28,968 bases of DNA from CAZIOH01 sp964540815 (GTDB lineage Bacteria; Myxococcota_A; Polyangia; Fen-1088): assembly GCA_964540815.1 (NCBI GenBank), contig CAZIOH010000086.1, positions 1-28,968 of the forward strand. Direction: 5' to 3'. Both the position numbers and the translations under genes were made by a program. This document shows, piece by piece, positions 9,431 through 17,275 of the stretch (position 1 is its first letter; each line of letters opens with the position of its first letter). Under the pieces are notes generated by a model, which was not told where the DNA came from, did not search any database, and was given only the letters and a program-made list of their open reading frames with translations.

Positions 9431-9458
9431 TTGACCCCGCGCGCGACGTCCCTATGTT
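9431..9458 (+). promoter_or_regulatory. Putative promoter, TTGACC-16-TATGTT
   Basis: TTGACC (9431-9436) and TATGTT (9453-9458) are separated by 16 bases. The second hexamer ends six bases before the ATG at 9465, the same geometry as at glgE, which suggests a leaderless or very short leader transcript. Consensus-based inference. Confidence 0.4.
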
Positions 9459-9464
9459 GATGGG

Positions 9465-10151
9465 ATGAGGATGACGAGAACTGGCACGACGCTCGGGCGC
9501 GGGTGGTGGTTCGAGGTGGGCGCGACCCGCACCCTGACCTTGGCCCTTATGGTGCTTGGCGGTGCGCTCGGGATGCGGCCGGCCCAGGCGCAGCCGCGTG
9601 AGCAGGCGCACGGCGGCGACAACCGCGTGGTCGGGGCAGCGCCGACGCGGTTTCCGGCCGGCCCGCCCCGCGGCCCCGCGCCGGCCCACCTGCGAGAACC
9701 CATCCGCCCGCAGCCGGAATCACATGCTCCGCCGGTCCCGGCTTCCGGCGCGCTCGGGCAGCGCGGGGAGCCACACGCCCACGCCGAGGTCGGCCAGCGG
9801 GGTGGCGAGCGCCCGCACGTCGACCCGGACGCGCGCTGGGTCGGGCACGATTCGGGCCGACGTGACCCGCGTTACCACGTGGACCACCCCTTCCCGCACG
9901 GCCGCTTCAAGCAGCCCATGGGTCGCGGCCACGTCTATCGCATCGGAGGCTGGGACGCCCCGCACCGGCGCCTGTGGTTCGCGGGCTCTTACTTCGTGCT
10001 GGCCGAGCCCGACTCGGCGTACGTCGACGACTGGGACTGGGCGAGCGACGACGTGGTGCTGTACGACGATCCCGATCACCCGGGCTTCTATCTCGCGTAC
10101 AACGTCAGGCTCGGGACCTACGTTCACGTGCAGTACGACGGTGCCCGCTGA
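9465..10151 (+). CDS. Secreted hypothetical protein with C-terminal Trp/Asp/Tyr-rich domain
   Basis: A 228-residue protein. Residues 1-43 form a long Sec-type signal peptide (hydrophobic TLTLALMVLGGALGM, then PAQAQ, cleavage near residue 42). A Pro/His/Arg-rich disordered stretch follows to about residue 135. The compact C-terminal domain (about 140-226) contains HVYRIGGWDAPHRRLWFAGSY, DDWDWASDDVVLYDDPDHPG and FYLAYNVRLGTYVHVQY. It resembles small periplasmic proteins of unknown function common in soil proteobacteria and acidobacteria; no catalytic motif is visible. The ATG at 9465 is chosen (another lies at 9471). No Shine-Dalgarno fits well. Probably a single-gene unit, convergent with the DUF4336-like gene. 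Confidence 0.75.
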   Translation: MRMTRTGTTLGRGWWFEVGATRTLTLALMVLGGALGMRPAQAQPREQAHGGDNRVVGAAPTRFPAGPPRGPAPAHLREPIRPQPESHAPPVPASGALGQRGEPHAHAEVGQRGGERPHVDPDARWVGHDSGRRDPRYHVDHPFPHGRFKQPMGRGHVYRIGGWDAPHRRLWFAGSYFVLAEPDSAYVDDWDWASDDVVLYDDPDHPGFYLAYNVRLGTYVHVQYDGAR

Positions 10152-10181
10152 GCCGGCCCGGCGGAGGCAACGGACTGACTC

Positions 10182-10264
10182 GTGCACCGCCGTCGAAATA
10201 GCATCATATTCGGCCGACGATCCGAGCCGGCCTCGGTATTGACGCTATTTCGACGGCGGTGCAC
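10182..10264. terminator. Perfect 21-bp inverted repeat between convergent genes
   Basis: The arm at 10182-10202 (beginning GTGCACCGCCGTCG) is the exact reverse complement of 10244-10264, with a 41-base loop that itself holds CCGAG-CCGGC-CTCGG. The right arm touches the stop codon of the DUF4336-like gene (10266-10264). Placement suits a bidirectional terminator, but no T-tract flanks it. A small mobile palindrome (REP/MITE-like) is an alternative. Confidence 0.6.
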
Positions 10265-10983
10265 TAGATCTGGGTCGCCGCGCGCCTGAGCGCGTCGCTG
10301 ACGTTGCCGAGGGTGGGGTCACCGTGGGCCACCAGCAGCAGGCGCAGATCGTCGCGCTCGGCCTGACCGGTCAGCCAGGCGCGGAGCGCGGCGCGGTCCA
10401 CCACCTCACGAAACCGGACCACGCGCGAGATCCCCAGGCCTCCGCCCGGTGGGCCGAGGATTCGACCGGCGAGCCTGCCGAACGCGCCCGGCAACTCGAA
10501 GTTCGTCAGGAGCTCGCACACGCAGAGCCCACGTCCACCTGCGGGTCCACCTTCTTGCCCACCCGTGAGGGGCACATCCATGGCGATGTCGTCGGAGCTC
10601 GTCCCTGGGATCCGCTCGGCCCGCACCCCGAGCTCGCTCAACTCGGCGAGGGCACCTTCGACGACCAGCCCGGCGGGGCCGCCCTCGAGGACCCTGGCGC
10701 TCTCGGCCAGGACCCGGATGTTCGGATAGCGGGCCTTGTAGAAGGGGGCGTCCATGCGGTGGCGGCGGTGCGGGATGACCATGAAGGCGGGGGTACCGAG
10801 GGCCTCGAGGGCGCGCATCCCCTGTTCGTACATGGCCACCACGCTGTAGAGGACCAGTCGACCGTCGGGCGCCCGCCAGACGGTCATGTTCCGCGGAACG
10901 GGCAACCTGAGCGAGCCCTCCACCTGCCACAGGTTGTCGGTCAGCGACCGCAGGGGCTTGTAGGGGTAGATGACCTGGCTCAT
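10264..10983 (-). CDS. DUF4336-like protein (metallo-beta-lactamase-fold relative)
   Basis: A 239-residue cytosolic protein of unknown role. It opens with IYPYKPLRSLTDNLWQVEG, followed by MTVWRAPDGRLVLYSVVAM, FMVIPHRRHRMDAPFYK, and a C-terminal VAHGDPTLGNVSDALRRAA. This layout matches DUF4336-type proteins, which look like degenerate MBL-fold hydrolases. The metal motif HxHxDH is not intact here (HRRHRMD), so catalytic activity is uncertain. The frame runs further upstream, but the ATG at 10983 begins the conserved part and lies about 8 bases after the start predicted from a -24/-12 promoter at 11002-11018. It is divergent from the PEBP gene and convergent with the secreted protein gene. Confidence 0.72.
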   Translation of the reverse strand: MSQVIYPYKPLRSLTDNLWQVEGSLRLPVPRNMTVWRAPDGRLVLYSVVAMYEQGMRALEALGTPAFMVIPHRRHRMDAPFYKARYPNIRVLAESARVLEGGPAGLVVEGALAELSELGVRAERIPGTSSDDIAMDVPLTGGQEGGPAGGRGLCVCELLTNFELPGAFGRLAGRILGPPGGGLGISRVVRFREVVDRAALRAWLTGQAERDDLRLLLVAHGDPTLGNVSDALRRAATQI

Positions 10984-11001
10984 GCGAGCAAGCTGGGGCC
11001 T

Positions 11002-11018
11002 GGCAGGGTGCGTGCCAA
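11002..11018 (-). promoter_or_regulatory. Sigma-54-type -24/-12 promoter candidate (DUF4336 gene)
   Basis: On the minus strand TTGGCACG-CACC-CTGCC has the required GG-N10-GC spacing and a perfect -24 half (TTGGCACG). The predicted start is near 10991, eight bases before the ATG at 10983. The -12 half is weaker (CTGCC for TTGCA). Consensus match only. Confidence 0.5.
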
Positions 11019-11021
11019 GGC

Positions 11022-11067
11022 TTCGGACCGAAACCCGCACGCCAGCACCTCCGCGCACATTCGAATG
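11022..11067. promoter_or_regulatory. Two short dyads upstream of the -24/-12 site
   Basis: TTCGGACCGAA (11022-11032) and the palindrome CATTCGAATG (11058-11067) lie upstream of the minus-strand -24/-12 candidate and between the divergent DUF4336 and PEBP genes. They could bind a regulator, but no bound family is identifiable. The rest of the region up to 11148 shows nothing clear. Confidence 0.3.
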
Positions 11068-11148
11068 CGCCCCCGAAATGCCGACAGCGGACCAAGCGGA
11101 CAGGGTCAGCGATTGCGATCGCGCCCCGTCGTCCCCATCATGCCTCCG

Positions 11149-11862
11149 ATGGCGCGAGAAACCAAGACGACCCCCGCACGCGATCCCGATGGCAACACCT
11201 GGATCCCCCCGGAGGACGCACCGAACACCGAGGGCTGGAAGAGCGCCCCTTCGCGGGAGTCCACCGGCGCCGATCCGAGGTCGGAGAATGCCCGCCTCGG
11301 CCGCCAGGGAACGGCAGCCCAGAATGCTCCGCTGCTCGCCGAGGAGAGCCTGCGCGCCGACGACGCGGCCACGTCACTGAGGTTGATTGCGCCGAGCTTC
11401 GAGGACGGTACGTCCATGCCCGACGTGCATGCGGCGACCGGGAGCAACCTGTCTCCGCCGCTCCGCTGGACCGGCGTACCGGCGCGCGCGCGGAGCTTGG
11501 CCCTGCTGATGGAAGATCCCGATGCCCCCGATCCAAAGGCGCCGAAGCGGATCTTCACCCACTGGATCATCGTCAACCTTCCCCCGTCGACGGGCTCGCT
11601 GTCGGCGGGGGCCTCCCATGGCCAGCTGCCTGGCGGGGCCCGCGAGGGACGGAACGATCACGGAACTTCGGGCTACACGGGACCGGCGCCACCGATCGGC
11701 CGCCACCGGTATTTCTTCCGGCTCTATGCCCTCGACACCCTGCTGCCCGAGCAGGCCGGGGGCTTCGACCGCACCTCGCTCCTCGAGGCGATCCGTGGCC
11801 ATGTGCTCGGTGAGACGCAGACCGTCGGGACCTACGAGAAGAACACTCACCCGACCTCGTGA
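11149..11862 (+). CDS. YbhB/YbcL-type PEBP-like protein
   Basis: A 237-residue protein whose last ~150 residues form a phosphatidylethanolamine-binding-protein (Raf kinase inhibitor-like) domain: IAPSFEDGTSMP, GSNLSPPLRWTGVP, LLMEDPDAPDPK, THWIIVNLPP, GTSGYTGPAPPIGRHRYFFRLYALD, and a terminal GTYEKN. Bacterial members bind anionic or lipid-like ligands; their roles are poorly known. The first ~80 residues are charged and probably disordered (WIPPEDAPNTEGWKSAP). The frame stays open upstream, but that part overlaps the DUF4336 gene antisense. The start is ATG 11149, with ATG 11140 as alternative; neither has a strong ribosome site. The next gene starts 51 bp after its stop, so the PEBP, PLD-VTT and EEP genes look like one operon. 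Confidence 0.88.
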   Translation: MARETKTTPARDPDGNTWIPPEDAPNTEGWKSAPSRESTGADPRSENARLGRQGTAAQNAPLLAEESLRADDAATSLRLIAPSFEDGTSMPDVHAATGSNLSPPLRWTGVPARARSLALLMEDPDAPDPKAPKRIFTHWIIVNLPPSTGSLSAGASHGQLPGGAREGRNDHGTSGYTGPAPPIGRHRYFFRLYALDTLLPEQAGGFDRTSLLEAIRGHVLGETQTVGTYEKNTHPTS

Positions 11863-11913
11863 GGTCGGGCGGCTCGGCGCCCCGGGCAAGCCGAGACGGG
11901 AGGTGACACGGGG

Positions 11914-14094
11914 ATGAGCCGGGAGATGAGCTTGCCGTCGCCGTCGTCCATGCGGATCCTCATGCCGGGGGTCACCTGCTGGAGGACCGTGCGCGCCCGC
12001 CACCTGTCCCTGCTCCAGGACGCCGGTCCCACCTTTGCGGCGATCGCCGCGGCCATGGAGGCGGCGCGCGAGACCATCTTCATCCTGGGATGGGACATCG
12101 ACAGCCGCACCCTGTTGCGCCCCGCCATGGCCGACGGGAGCGTGGCCGACGAGAGCCCGCTCCTGCGCCTGCTCCTCGCCTGTCTGGCGCGACAGCCCCG
12201 CCTGCAGATCTTCGTGCTGATCTGGGACTTCTCGCTCATCTACGCGTTCGAGCGGGAGCCCCGTCCCCGGGAGCAGTTCGAAGGGGTCCACCCGCGCCTG
12301 CACTTCTCCCTCGACGCCGATCATGCGACCGGAGGCTCGCATCACCAGAAGGTCGTGGTGATCGACGACGAGGTGGCGTTCGTCGGCGGCATCGATCTGA
12401 CCACGCACCGCTGGGATCGGCCCACGCACACCCTCCACGACCCGCGCCGGCGGAACACCGCCGGGGTAGCCTATGGCCCGTTTCACGACGTGCACGCGGC
12501 AGTGGCCGGGCCGGCGGCCGCCGCGCTCGGCGAGCTGGCCCGCGACCGATGGGGCGTGCGCCGTGGACGGGCGCGAACGCCTCCCGTGGCCGCGCCGCGC
12601 GCGATCACCGCCTGGCCCGACGTGCTCGCCAAGGACGTATCTGACGTCGAGGTGGGCCTCGCCCGCACGGTGATCGCCCGCGGCCGGCCCCCGGTCAAGG
12701 AGGTCGAGGCGCTCACCCTGCGCGCGATCGCCTCGGCCCAGCGCTGTCTTTACGCCGAGAATCAGTACCTGACGTCCGTGGCGGTCGTGCGCGCCCTCGG
12801 CCACCGGCTGGCCGAGGTGGACGGTCCGGAGATCGTGATCGTCCTGCCGGAGAGCGAGTCCGGCTGGATGGAGCGGGGCTCGATGGGCTTGCTGCGCGAG
12901 CGATCGCTCGCCCACCTGCGCGCCAAGGATCATCTCGGCCGACTTCGCTTGCTGGCGCCCCGGGTGACCGAGGGGACCGAGGGGGGCGCGGTCAGCGTGC
13001 ACGCGAAGGTGCTCGTCGTCGACGACACCCTGGCCAAGGTCGGATCCTCCAACTTCAGCAACCGCTCGATGGGCCTCGACACCGAGTGCGACCTGGCGAT
13101 CGAGGCCGCTGACGGCCCGAGCGCGGCCTTCGTGACCTCCGTGCGCGACCGCCTGGTCGCCGAGCACCTCGGCCTGACGGCGGACGAGGTCGCTGCCCGA
13201 CTGGCGGGCGGTGGCTCACTCTGCCGTCTCATCGATGGGCACTCGGGAACAGCGGGCCGGCGGTTGGCGCCGGTCCCACGGCTCTCGGACGCGGCGCTGG
13301 ACTTCACGGTCCTCGACGGCGCCCTGGTCGATCCGGAAGAGCCCTGGGACCTGGATGCGCTGATGGCCCGCGCGGTCCCCGTTCCGCTGCGGCGGCGGTT
13401 GGCCCGGCGCTGGGCCCTGCGGCTGGCGCTGGCCGCGACGGTGGTGGCACTGTGGGCACTGTTCCGCAACGGACCGTTCCGCGCGCTTCACGCGGGGGAT
13501 ACCGTGTGGCGCGTCCTCCATGGTCTCGCCTCGCGACCGGGCGGTCCCGCCCTGGCCGCGCTGGGGATCGCCCTCGGCGGGGTCGTCTTCGTCCCCTTCA
13601 CGCTGCTCGGGACCTCGGCCATCGCCGTGTTCGGAGCGTGGCCAGGCATACCGGTGGTCTGGATCGGGGCGCTGCTCGGCTCGGGCGTGTCGCACGCCAT
13701 CGGTGTGCGCTGGGCAGCGGACGTGAAACGCTGGTTGCCCGGCAAGATCGGCAACACCGTGCGGCGGCTCCTGCGCGGCAGCCCGTTCTGGACCGTCGTG
13801 TTCATGCGCCTGCTCCCGGTGGGGAACTTCGGCGCCCTCAACCTCATCGCGGGGGCGTTCAAGTTGCCGCTGCGTTCGTTCCTGCTCGGAAACGCGGTCG
13901 GGCTGGCGCCGGGCCTCCTCGGCCTCGGGCTCATCATGAACCGTGCCCTGGCGGCGCTGCGGCACCCCACCCTCGCCAACGTGGGGGCAGCCGCCGCCGT
14001 GGCCGGGGCGACCGCGGCCTTCACCGTCCTGCTGAAGCGTCGGCTGTTCGCGGCGCAGCCGCCGCGCCCCCCCGCGCTGGAGCCGCCTTCGTGA
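11914..14094 (+). CDS. Phospholipase D / cardiolipin synthase-like protein with C-terminal VTT (DedA-like) membrane domain
   Basis: A 726-residue fusion. The N-terminal two-thirds is a PLD-superfamily phosphatidyltransferase or phospholipase with both HxKxxxxD motifs: H144-K146-D151 in SHHQKVVVIDD and H363-K365-D370 in VHAKVLVVDD, each followed by VGGIDL or VGSSNFSNRS. From about residue 480 a membrane part begins (LALAATVVALWALF) with a VTT/SNARE-associated domain: PFTLLGTSAIAVFGAWPG, GALLGSGVSHAIG, and FMRLLPVGNFGALNLIAGAFKLP. Such fusions are known and are thought to act on membrane phospholipids. The ATG at 11914 has an excellent ribosome site, GGGAGGTGA at 11898-11906. Its stop overlaps the GTG start of the EEP gene (GTGA), implying coupled translation. 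Exact reaction (cardiolipin synthesis versus hydrolysis) is not decided by sequence. Confidence 0.92.
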   Translation: MSREMSLPSPSSMRILMPGVTCWRTVRARHLSLLQDAGPTFAAIAAAMEAARETIFILGWDIDSRTLLRPAMADGSVADESPLLRLLLACLARQPRLQIFVLIWDFSLIYAFEREPRPREQFEGVHPRLHFSLDADHATGGSHHQKVVVIDDEVAFVGGIDLTTHRWDRPTHTLHDPRRRNTAGVAYGPFHDVHAAVAGPAAAALGELARDRWGVRRGRARTPPVAAPRAITAWPDVLAKDVSDVEVGLARTVIARGRPPVKEVEALTLRAIASAQRCLYAENQYLTSVAVVRALGHRLAEVDGPEIVIVLPESESGWMERGSMGLLRERSLAHLRAKDHLGRLRLLAPRVTEGTEGGAVSVHAKVLVVDDTLAKVGSSNFSNRSMGLDTECDLAIEAADGPSAAFVTSVRDRLVAEHLGLTADEVAARLAGGGSLCRLIDGHSGTAGRRLAPVPRLSDAALDFTVLDGALVDPEEPWDLDALMARAVPVPLRRRLARRWALRLALAATVVALWALFRNGPFRALHAGDTVWRVLHGLASRPGGPALAALGIALGGVVFVPFTLLGTSAIAVFGAWPGIPVVWIGALLGSGVSHAIGVRWAADVKRWLPGKIGNTVRRLLRGSPFWTVVFMRLLPVGNFGALNLIAGAFKLPLRSFLLGNAVGLAPGLLGLGLIMNRALAALRHPTLANVGAAAAVAGATAAFTVLLKRRLFAAQPPRPPALEPPS

Positions 14095-14795
14095 AGGACG
14101 AGCGTGACACGCTGCTGCGCATCGCCACCTGGAACATTCACGACGGAATCGGCTCCGACGGGCGGCGCGATCTCGCGCGGATCTCGCGGGTCATCGGTGC
14201 CATGGGAGCGCCCCTGGTCGCGCTCCAGGAGGTCTCGTGCGCCGGCCCTGGCGGTGCGTGCGACGTCGCGGCGCTCGGGGAGGCGAATGGACTGACGTGG
14301 TCCTCCGTCACCACGCGCGCCGGGGGCGGTTGGCAGCACGGAAACGCTCTGCTGAGTGGGCTCCCCGTCACCGACGTTCGCACCCACGATCTCTCGCTGC
14401 CTCGCCGCGAGCCGCGGGCCGCGCTCGAGGCCATGGTCGCCTGGGAGGGGCGACGGCTGAGGGTGGTGGTCACCCACCTCGGGCTCCGCGCGGGGGAACG
14501 CCGATGGCAGGTCGAACGATTGCTCTCGGTGGTCGGGGACGGGGGCGCCGATGCCACGATCCTCCTCGGTGACATCAACGAGTGGTGGCTGTGGGGACGG
14601 CCGCTGCGGTGGCTCCATCGTCGCTTCGGCACCAGCCCCGCGCCCCGCACCTTCCCGGCACGGGTTCCGTTCCTCTCTCTCGACAGGGTGTGGGTCCACC
14701 CGCGCGCCGCTCTCGTCTCCCTGGAGGTCGTGCACGTCGACCACAGCCGCCACGCCTCCGACCACCTGCCTCTCGTCGCGACCGTGAGGCTCTGA
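14091..14795 (+). CDS. Endonuclease/exonuclease/phosphatase (EEP) family hydrolase
   Basis: A 234-residue metal-dependent hydrolase of the EEP fold, which cleaves phosphodiester bonds in nucleic acids, phosphoinositides or sphingolipids. Landmarks in order: IATWNIHDGIG, VALQEV, HGNALLSGLPV, VVTHLGLRAGER, ILLGDINEWW, SLDRVWV and ASDHLPLVATV; these give the Asn, Glu, Asp, and His residues of the active site. The start is GTG 14091, overlapping the PLD-VTT stop. Coupling to a phospholipase D-type gene suggests a lipid-linked phosphodiester substrate rather than DNA; this is inference from context. No signal peptide is seen. Confidence 0.9.
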   Translation: MKDERDTLLRIATWNIHDGIGSDGRRDLARISRVIGAMGAPLVALQEVSCAGPGGACDVAALGEANGLTWSSVTTRAGGGWQHGNALLSGLPVTDVRTHDLSLPRREPRAALEAMVAWEGRRLRVVVTHLGLRAGERRWQVERLLSVVGDGGADATILLGDINEWWLWGRPLRWLHRRFGTSPAPRTFPARVPFLSLDRVWVHPRAALVSLEVVHVDHSRHASDHLPLVATVRL

Positions 14796-14840
14796 GCCGA
14801 ACCGCGGGCCTCGACGGGTTCAACCCCGACCGAGAGGCGG

Positions 14841-14885
14841 GGGAGGCCGAGCCTCCCGCGCCCGTCGACCGACGGTTGCCAACCG
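14841..14885. terminator. Stem-loops between convergent EEP and Gly/Thr-rich genes
   Basis: GGGAGGC-CGA-GCCTCCC at 14841-14857 is a perfect 7-bp stem, followed by CGGTT-GCC-AACCG at 14873-14885. Neither has a T-tract. Their position between converging genes (stops at 14795 and 14896) suggests bidirectional termination. Confidence 0.5.
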
Positions 14886-14895
14886 ACCGACCGGG

Positions 14896-15510
14896 CTACG
14901 GCGACGACGTTCCAGTTCCGGTGCCGGTCCCCGTTCCGGTTCCGGTTCCGGTACCCGTCCCGGTTCCGGTACCCATGCCCGTGCCGGTGTCGAGGCTGCT
15001 CCCCGGGGACGACCGTTTCGACCGGCGACGTGAGGGGGACGATGAGCGGCTGCTCCCCGAGGTGTCCGAGCTCGAGCCCGTATCGAGCCCGCTGCCGCTC
15101 GATGTTCCGAGGCCCGAGCTTCCCGAGCCAGACGTCGTCGTCCGCCCGCCACCGGATCCGCCGCTGCCGCTGCCGGTCCCGGTTCCGAGGCTCCCGGTTC
15201 CAGAGGTGCCCACGTCTGCACCGCCGGTGGTCGAGCTCCCGGTTCCGTAGGTGCCCGGATCCCGGCCCATGGTTCCCGTGGTCCCGCTGCCCGTCTGAGA
15301 ATTCGTACCGGCGCGGGTGCCGGTGCCCGTGCCAGTCGCGGTTCCCATCCCCGTTCCGGTGCCGCTACCGGTCGATGGGCTCGACCCGGTCCCGACTCCG
15401 GTTCCGGTGCCGCTCCCCGATTGCGCCAGGCTGACATCCGAGATCGAGAGGCCGAGCGCGAGCAGCCCGCCCAGCAGTGCCTTCTTCATGATGTTCGCGT
15501 TCACGGTCAT
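14896..15510 (-). CDS. Secreted Gly/Thr/Ser-repeat low-complexity protein
   Basis: A 204-residue protein with a Sec signal peptide (MKKALLGGLLALGLSISDVSLAQ, residues 8-30) and a mature part almost wholly of Gly, Thr and Ser. It is built from GT and GS dipeptides and ends in a long run of GT pairs (about residues 175-202). A basic patch SRRRSKRSS lies at about 160-168. No folded domain is recognisable; it may be an extracellular matrix, adhesin-like or dispensable filler protein. The ATG at 15510 is chosen because AAGGAG (15523-15518) lies seven bases upstream; an internal ATG at 15489 begins the typical signal peptide. The leader holds an 18-bp palindrome and a -24/-12 promoter candidate. Opposite-strand frames read as Pro/Val repeats, but the signal peptide and ribosome site support this strand. 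Confidence 0.78.
   Translation of the reverse strand: MTVNANIMKKALLGGLLALGLSISDVSLAQSGSGTGTGVGTGSSPSTGSGTGTGMGTATGTGTGTRAGTNSQTGSGTTGTMGRDPGTYGTGSSTTGGADVGTSGTGSLGTGTGSGSGGSGGGRTTTSGSGSSGLGTSSGSGLDTGSSSDTSGSSRSSSPSRRRSKRSSPGSSLDTGTGMGTGTGTGTGTGTGTGTGTGTGTSSP
14914..14992. repeat. Degenerate hexanucleotide tandem repeat (CCGGTT type)
   Basis: About 80 bp of imperfect six-base units (CCGGTT, CCGGTA, CCCGTT, CCGGTG) encode the Gly-Thr tail of the secreted protein on the minus strand. Because the unit is a multiple of three, copy-number change would lengthen or shorten the tail without shifting frame. Confidence 0.85.
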
Positions 15511-15529
15511 TCACATTCTCCTTGTGTGT

Positions 15530-15547
15530 CCCGGCGGATCCGCCGGG
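15530..15547 (-). promoter_or_regulatory. Perfect 18-bp palindrome in the leader of the Gly/Thr-rich gene
   Basis: CCCGGCGGATCCGCCGGG is fully self-complementary. It lies between the -24/-12 candidate (15586-15602) and the ribosome site (15518-15523), so it would be in the 5' leader. It could be an operator or an RNA stem; the sequence alone cannot decide. Confidence 0.5.
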
Positions 15548-15585
15548 CGATGCGGTGGTTCGATTTCGATTCCCCGCATGAATGC

Positions 15586-15602
15586 TTCAATCGCCGTGCC
15601 AA
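15586..15602 (-). promoter_or_regulatory. Sigma-54-type -24/-12 promoter candidate (Gly/Thr-rich protein gene)
   Basis: On the minus strand TTGGCACG-GCGA-TTGAA matches the -24 half perfectly and the -12 half at four of five bases. The mismatch is serious, because the near-invariant GC is GA here. Predicted start is near 15575, giving a leader of about 65 bases that includes the 18-bp palindrome and a strong ribosome site. Confidence 0.42.
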
Positions 15603-15662
15603 CCGGCGGATGGCCCGAGTCGCACCGGACCACCCACGACCGGTCTCGGCCGCGCAGCCAGT

Positions 15663-16765
15663 TCAGAGAACCTTGTCCGGGGTGATGGGCAGATCGCGGA
15701 CCCGCCGGCCGGTGGCGTGAAACACGGCGTTGGCGATGGCGGCGACCGACCCGGTGATGCCGATCTCGCCGATGCCCTTGGCGCCGACGCCGCTCACGTG
15801 CGGATCGTCTTCGTCGACCATGATGACCTCGAGGGCGGGGACGTCCGCATGGACCGGGACGTGGTAGTCCGCCAGATCGCGCGTCACCGCGCGAGCGGTC
15901 CGGGCATCGCGCACGGTGTGCTCGTGCAACGCGAACCCGATCCCCCAGACCATTCCGCCCAGGAACTGGCTGCGGGCGGTCTTGGCATTGAGGATCCTTC
16001 CCGCGGCGAAGGCTGCCACCAGCCGCGACAGGCGCACCTCGCCCAGCTCCGCATCCACCCGCACCTCGGCGAACTGGGCGCCGAAGGCGTGGGTGGAGAA
16101 TGGCTTGCGGGACTCGCTCTCCTTGGTCTCGACCCGGGCCTCGATCTGGCCGAGCCGAGCGCGCGCGAGGATGTCGGTGTAGAGGTCCCGCCTCCCCGGC
16201 CGGGCGCGCGGCGCCGTGAAGACGCCTGCATGCGCTTCCAGCTCGGCAGGCGGAAGGCCATGGAGCGGTGAGCGCGCGTCGGCCACGGCCAGCTCCGCCA
16301 GCTTGCCTCGGACCGCGAGCGCCGCCGCCTTGACCGCGGAGCCGACCGTGGCCGCCGTGCGCGACCCCCCCGAGACGGGCGTCTCCGGGAGCTTGGTGTC
16401 GCCGAGCTCGACCTTCACCCGCGCGAACGGCAAGGCGAGGGCGTCGGCGGCGATCTGCGACAGGATGGTGTACGTGCCCGTGCCGATGTCCTGGGAGCCG
16501 GTCTGGACCAGCGCGCTGCCATCGAGCCGAACCCGCGCCACCGCCGCCGCGGTGCCTTGGCCCGCCGGATAGGTGGCGGTGGCCATGCCCCACCCCACCA
16601 GCCACCGACCGTCGCGCTGGGCGCGCGGCGCCACGGGCCGCCGGCTCCAGCCGAACCGCTCGGCGGCCTGCGCATAGCACTCCCGCAACGACTTGCTCGA
16701 CCAGGGCTTGTCCTCGTCGGGATCGCGATCGGCGTGGTCGCGCAGGCGCAGCGCGAGTGGATCTC
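15663..16765 (-). pseudogene. Molybdopterin-binding (large) subunit of aldehyde/xanthine oxidoreductase, N-terminus missing
   Basis: This is the C-terminal half of a PaoC/YagR-type molybdenum hydroxylase subunit. It starts abruptly at DPLALRLRDHADRDP and continues through KPWSSKSLRECYAQAAERFGW, GWGMATATYPAG, TGSQDIGTGTYTILSQIAADAL, VSGGSRTAATVGSAV, and GVGAKGIGEIGITGSVAAIANAVFHATG. The last block carries the glutamate that acts as catalytic base in this family. The stop is TGA at 15665-15663. Roughly 370 residues present, where family members have about 730. The missing half is not elsewhere in the window: the sequence before the break is the medium subunit in another frame. A frame extending upstream to 16982 is only antisense noise. 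It cannot make a working enzyme as written. Confidence 0.82.
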
Positions 16766-17275
16766 GGGGTGCTCCCCCGGCAGGGTGTGCAGCTCGCCCA
16801 CCGGGATGCTCCGCGATCCGGAGGGGCCCCGGGTGTGGACCACGGCGTCGAGCGCCACGAGCGCCACGCACATGTCCGAGGGGTGAACCGCGATGCACCG
16901 CTCGCTGGCCCCGAGGATCGCGTGCATGCGCGTATACCCCTCGAGCGCCGAGCATCCAGCGCCCGGATCGCGCTTGTTGCACCGGCAGGCGAGGTCGCGA
17001 AAGTACGCGCAGCGCGTCCGCTGCAGGAGATTGCCGCCGAGGGTGGCCATGTTGCGGAGCTGCGGCGAAGCGCCCGACAGCAGCGCCTCCGAGAGGGCGG
17101 GCCAGCCTTGCACCACGCGGGGATGATGCGCCAGCGCGGAGTTGGTGACCCTTGCCCCCACGCGAAGACCGTTCGGGTCATCTTCGATGCGGTCGAGCGG
17201 CAGTCGCCGCAGCTCCACCAGCCTGCCGGGCGTGGAGACCTCGAGGCGCATGAGATCCACCACGGTGGCCCCGCC
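16763..17275 (-). pseudogene. FAD-binding (medium) subunit of aldehyde/xanthine oxidoreductase, truncated at both ends
   Basis: An internal fragment of a PaoB/YagS-type subunit. It begins inside the FAD motif at GGATVVDLMRLEVSTPGRLVEL and runs through GARVTNSALAHHP, ALLSGASPQLRNMATLGGNLLQRTRC. Next comes a cysteine cluster (C-x7-C-x-C-x8-C, ending NKRDPGAGC) like the extra 4Fe-4S site of PaoB, then HAILGASERCIAVHPSDMCVALVALDAVVH and VGELHTLPGEHPEI. About 170 residues remain where family members have roughly 320. The N-terminal end (start and first FAD loop) and the C-terminal domain are gone, and each end abuts a piece of the neighbouring subunit in a different frame. Confidence 0.82.

Noticed and set aside
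10324..11148. N-terminal extension of the PEBP protein
   Set aside because: This part is antisense to the DUF4336-like gene and has no domain.
14914..14992. Repeat array as a possible CRISPR
   Set aside because: Units are six bases with no spacers and encode a Gly-Thr tail.
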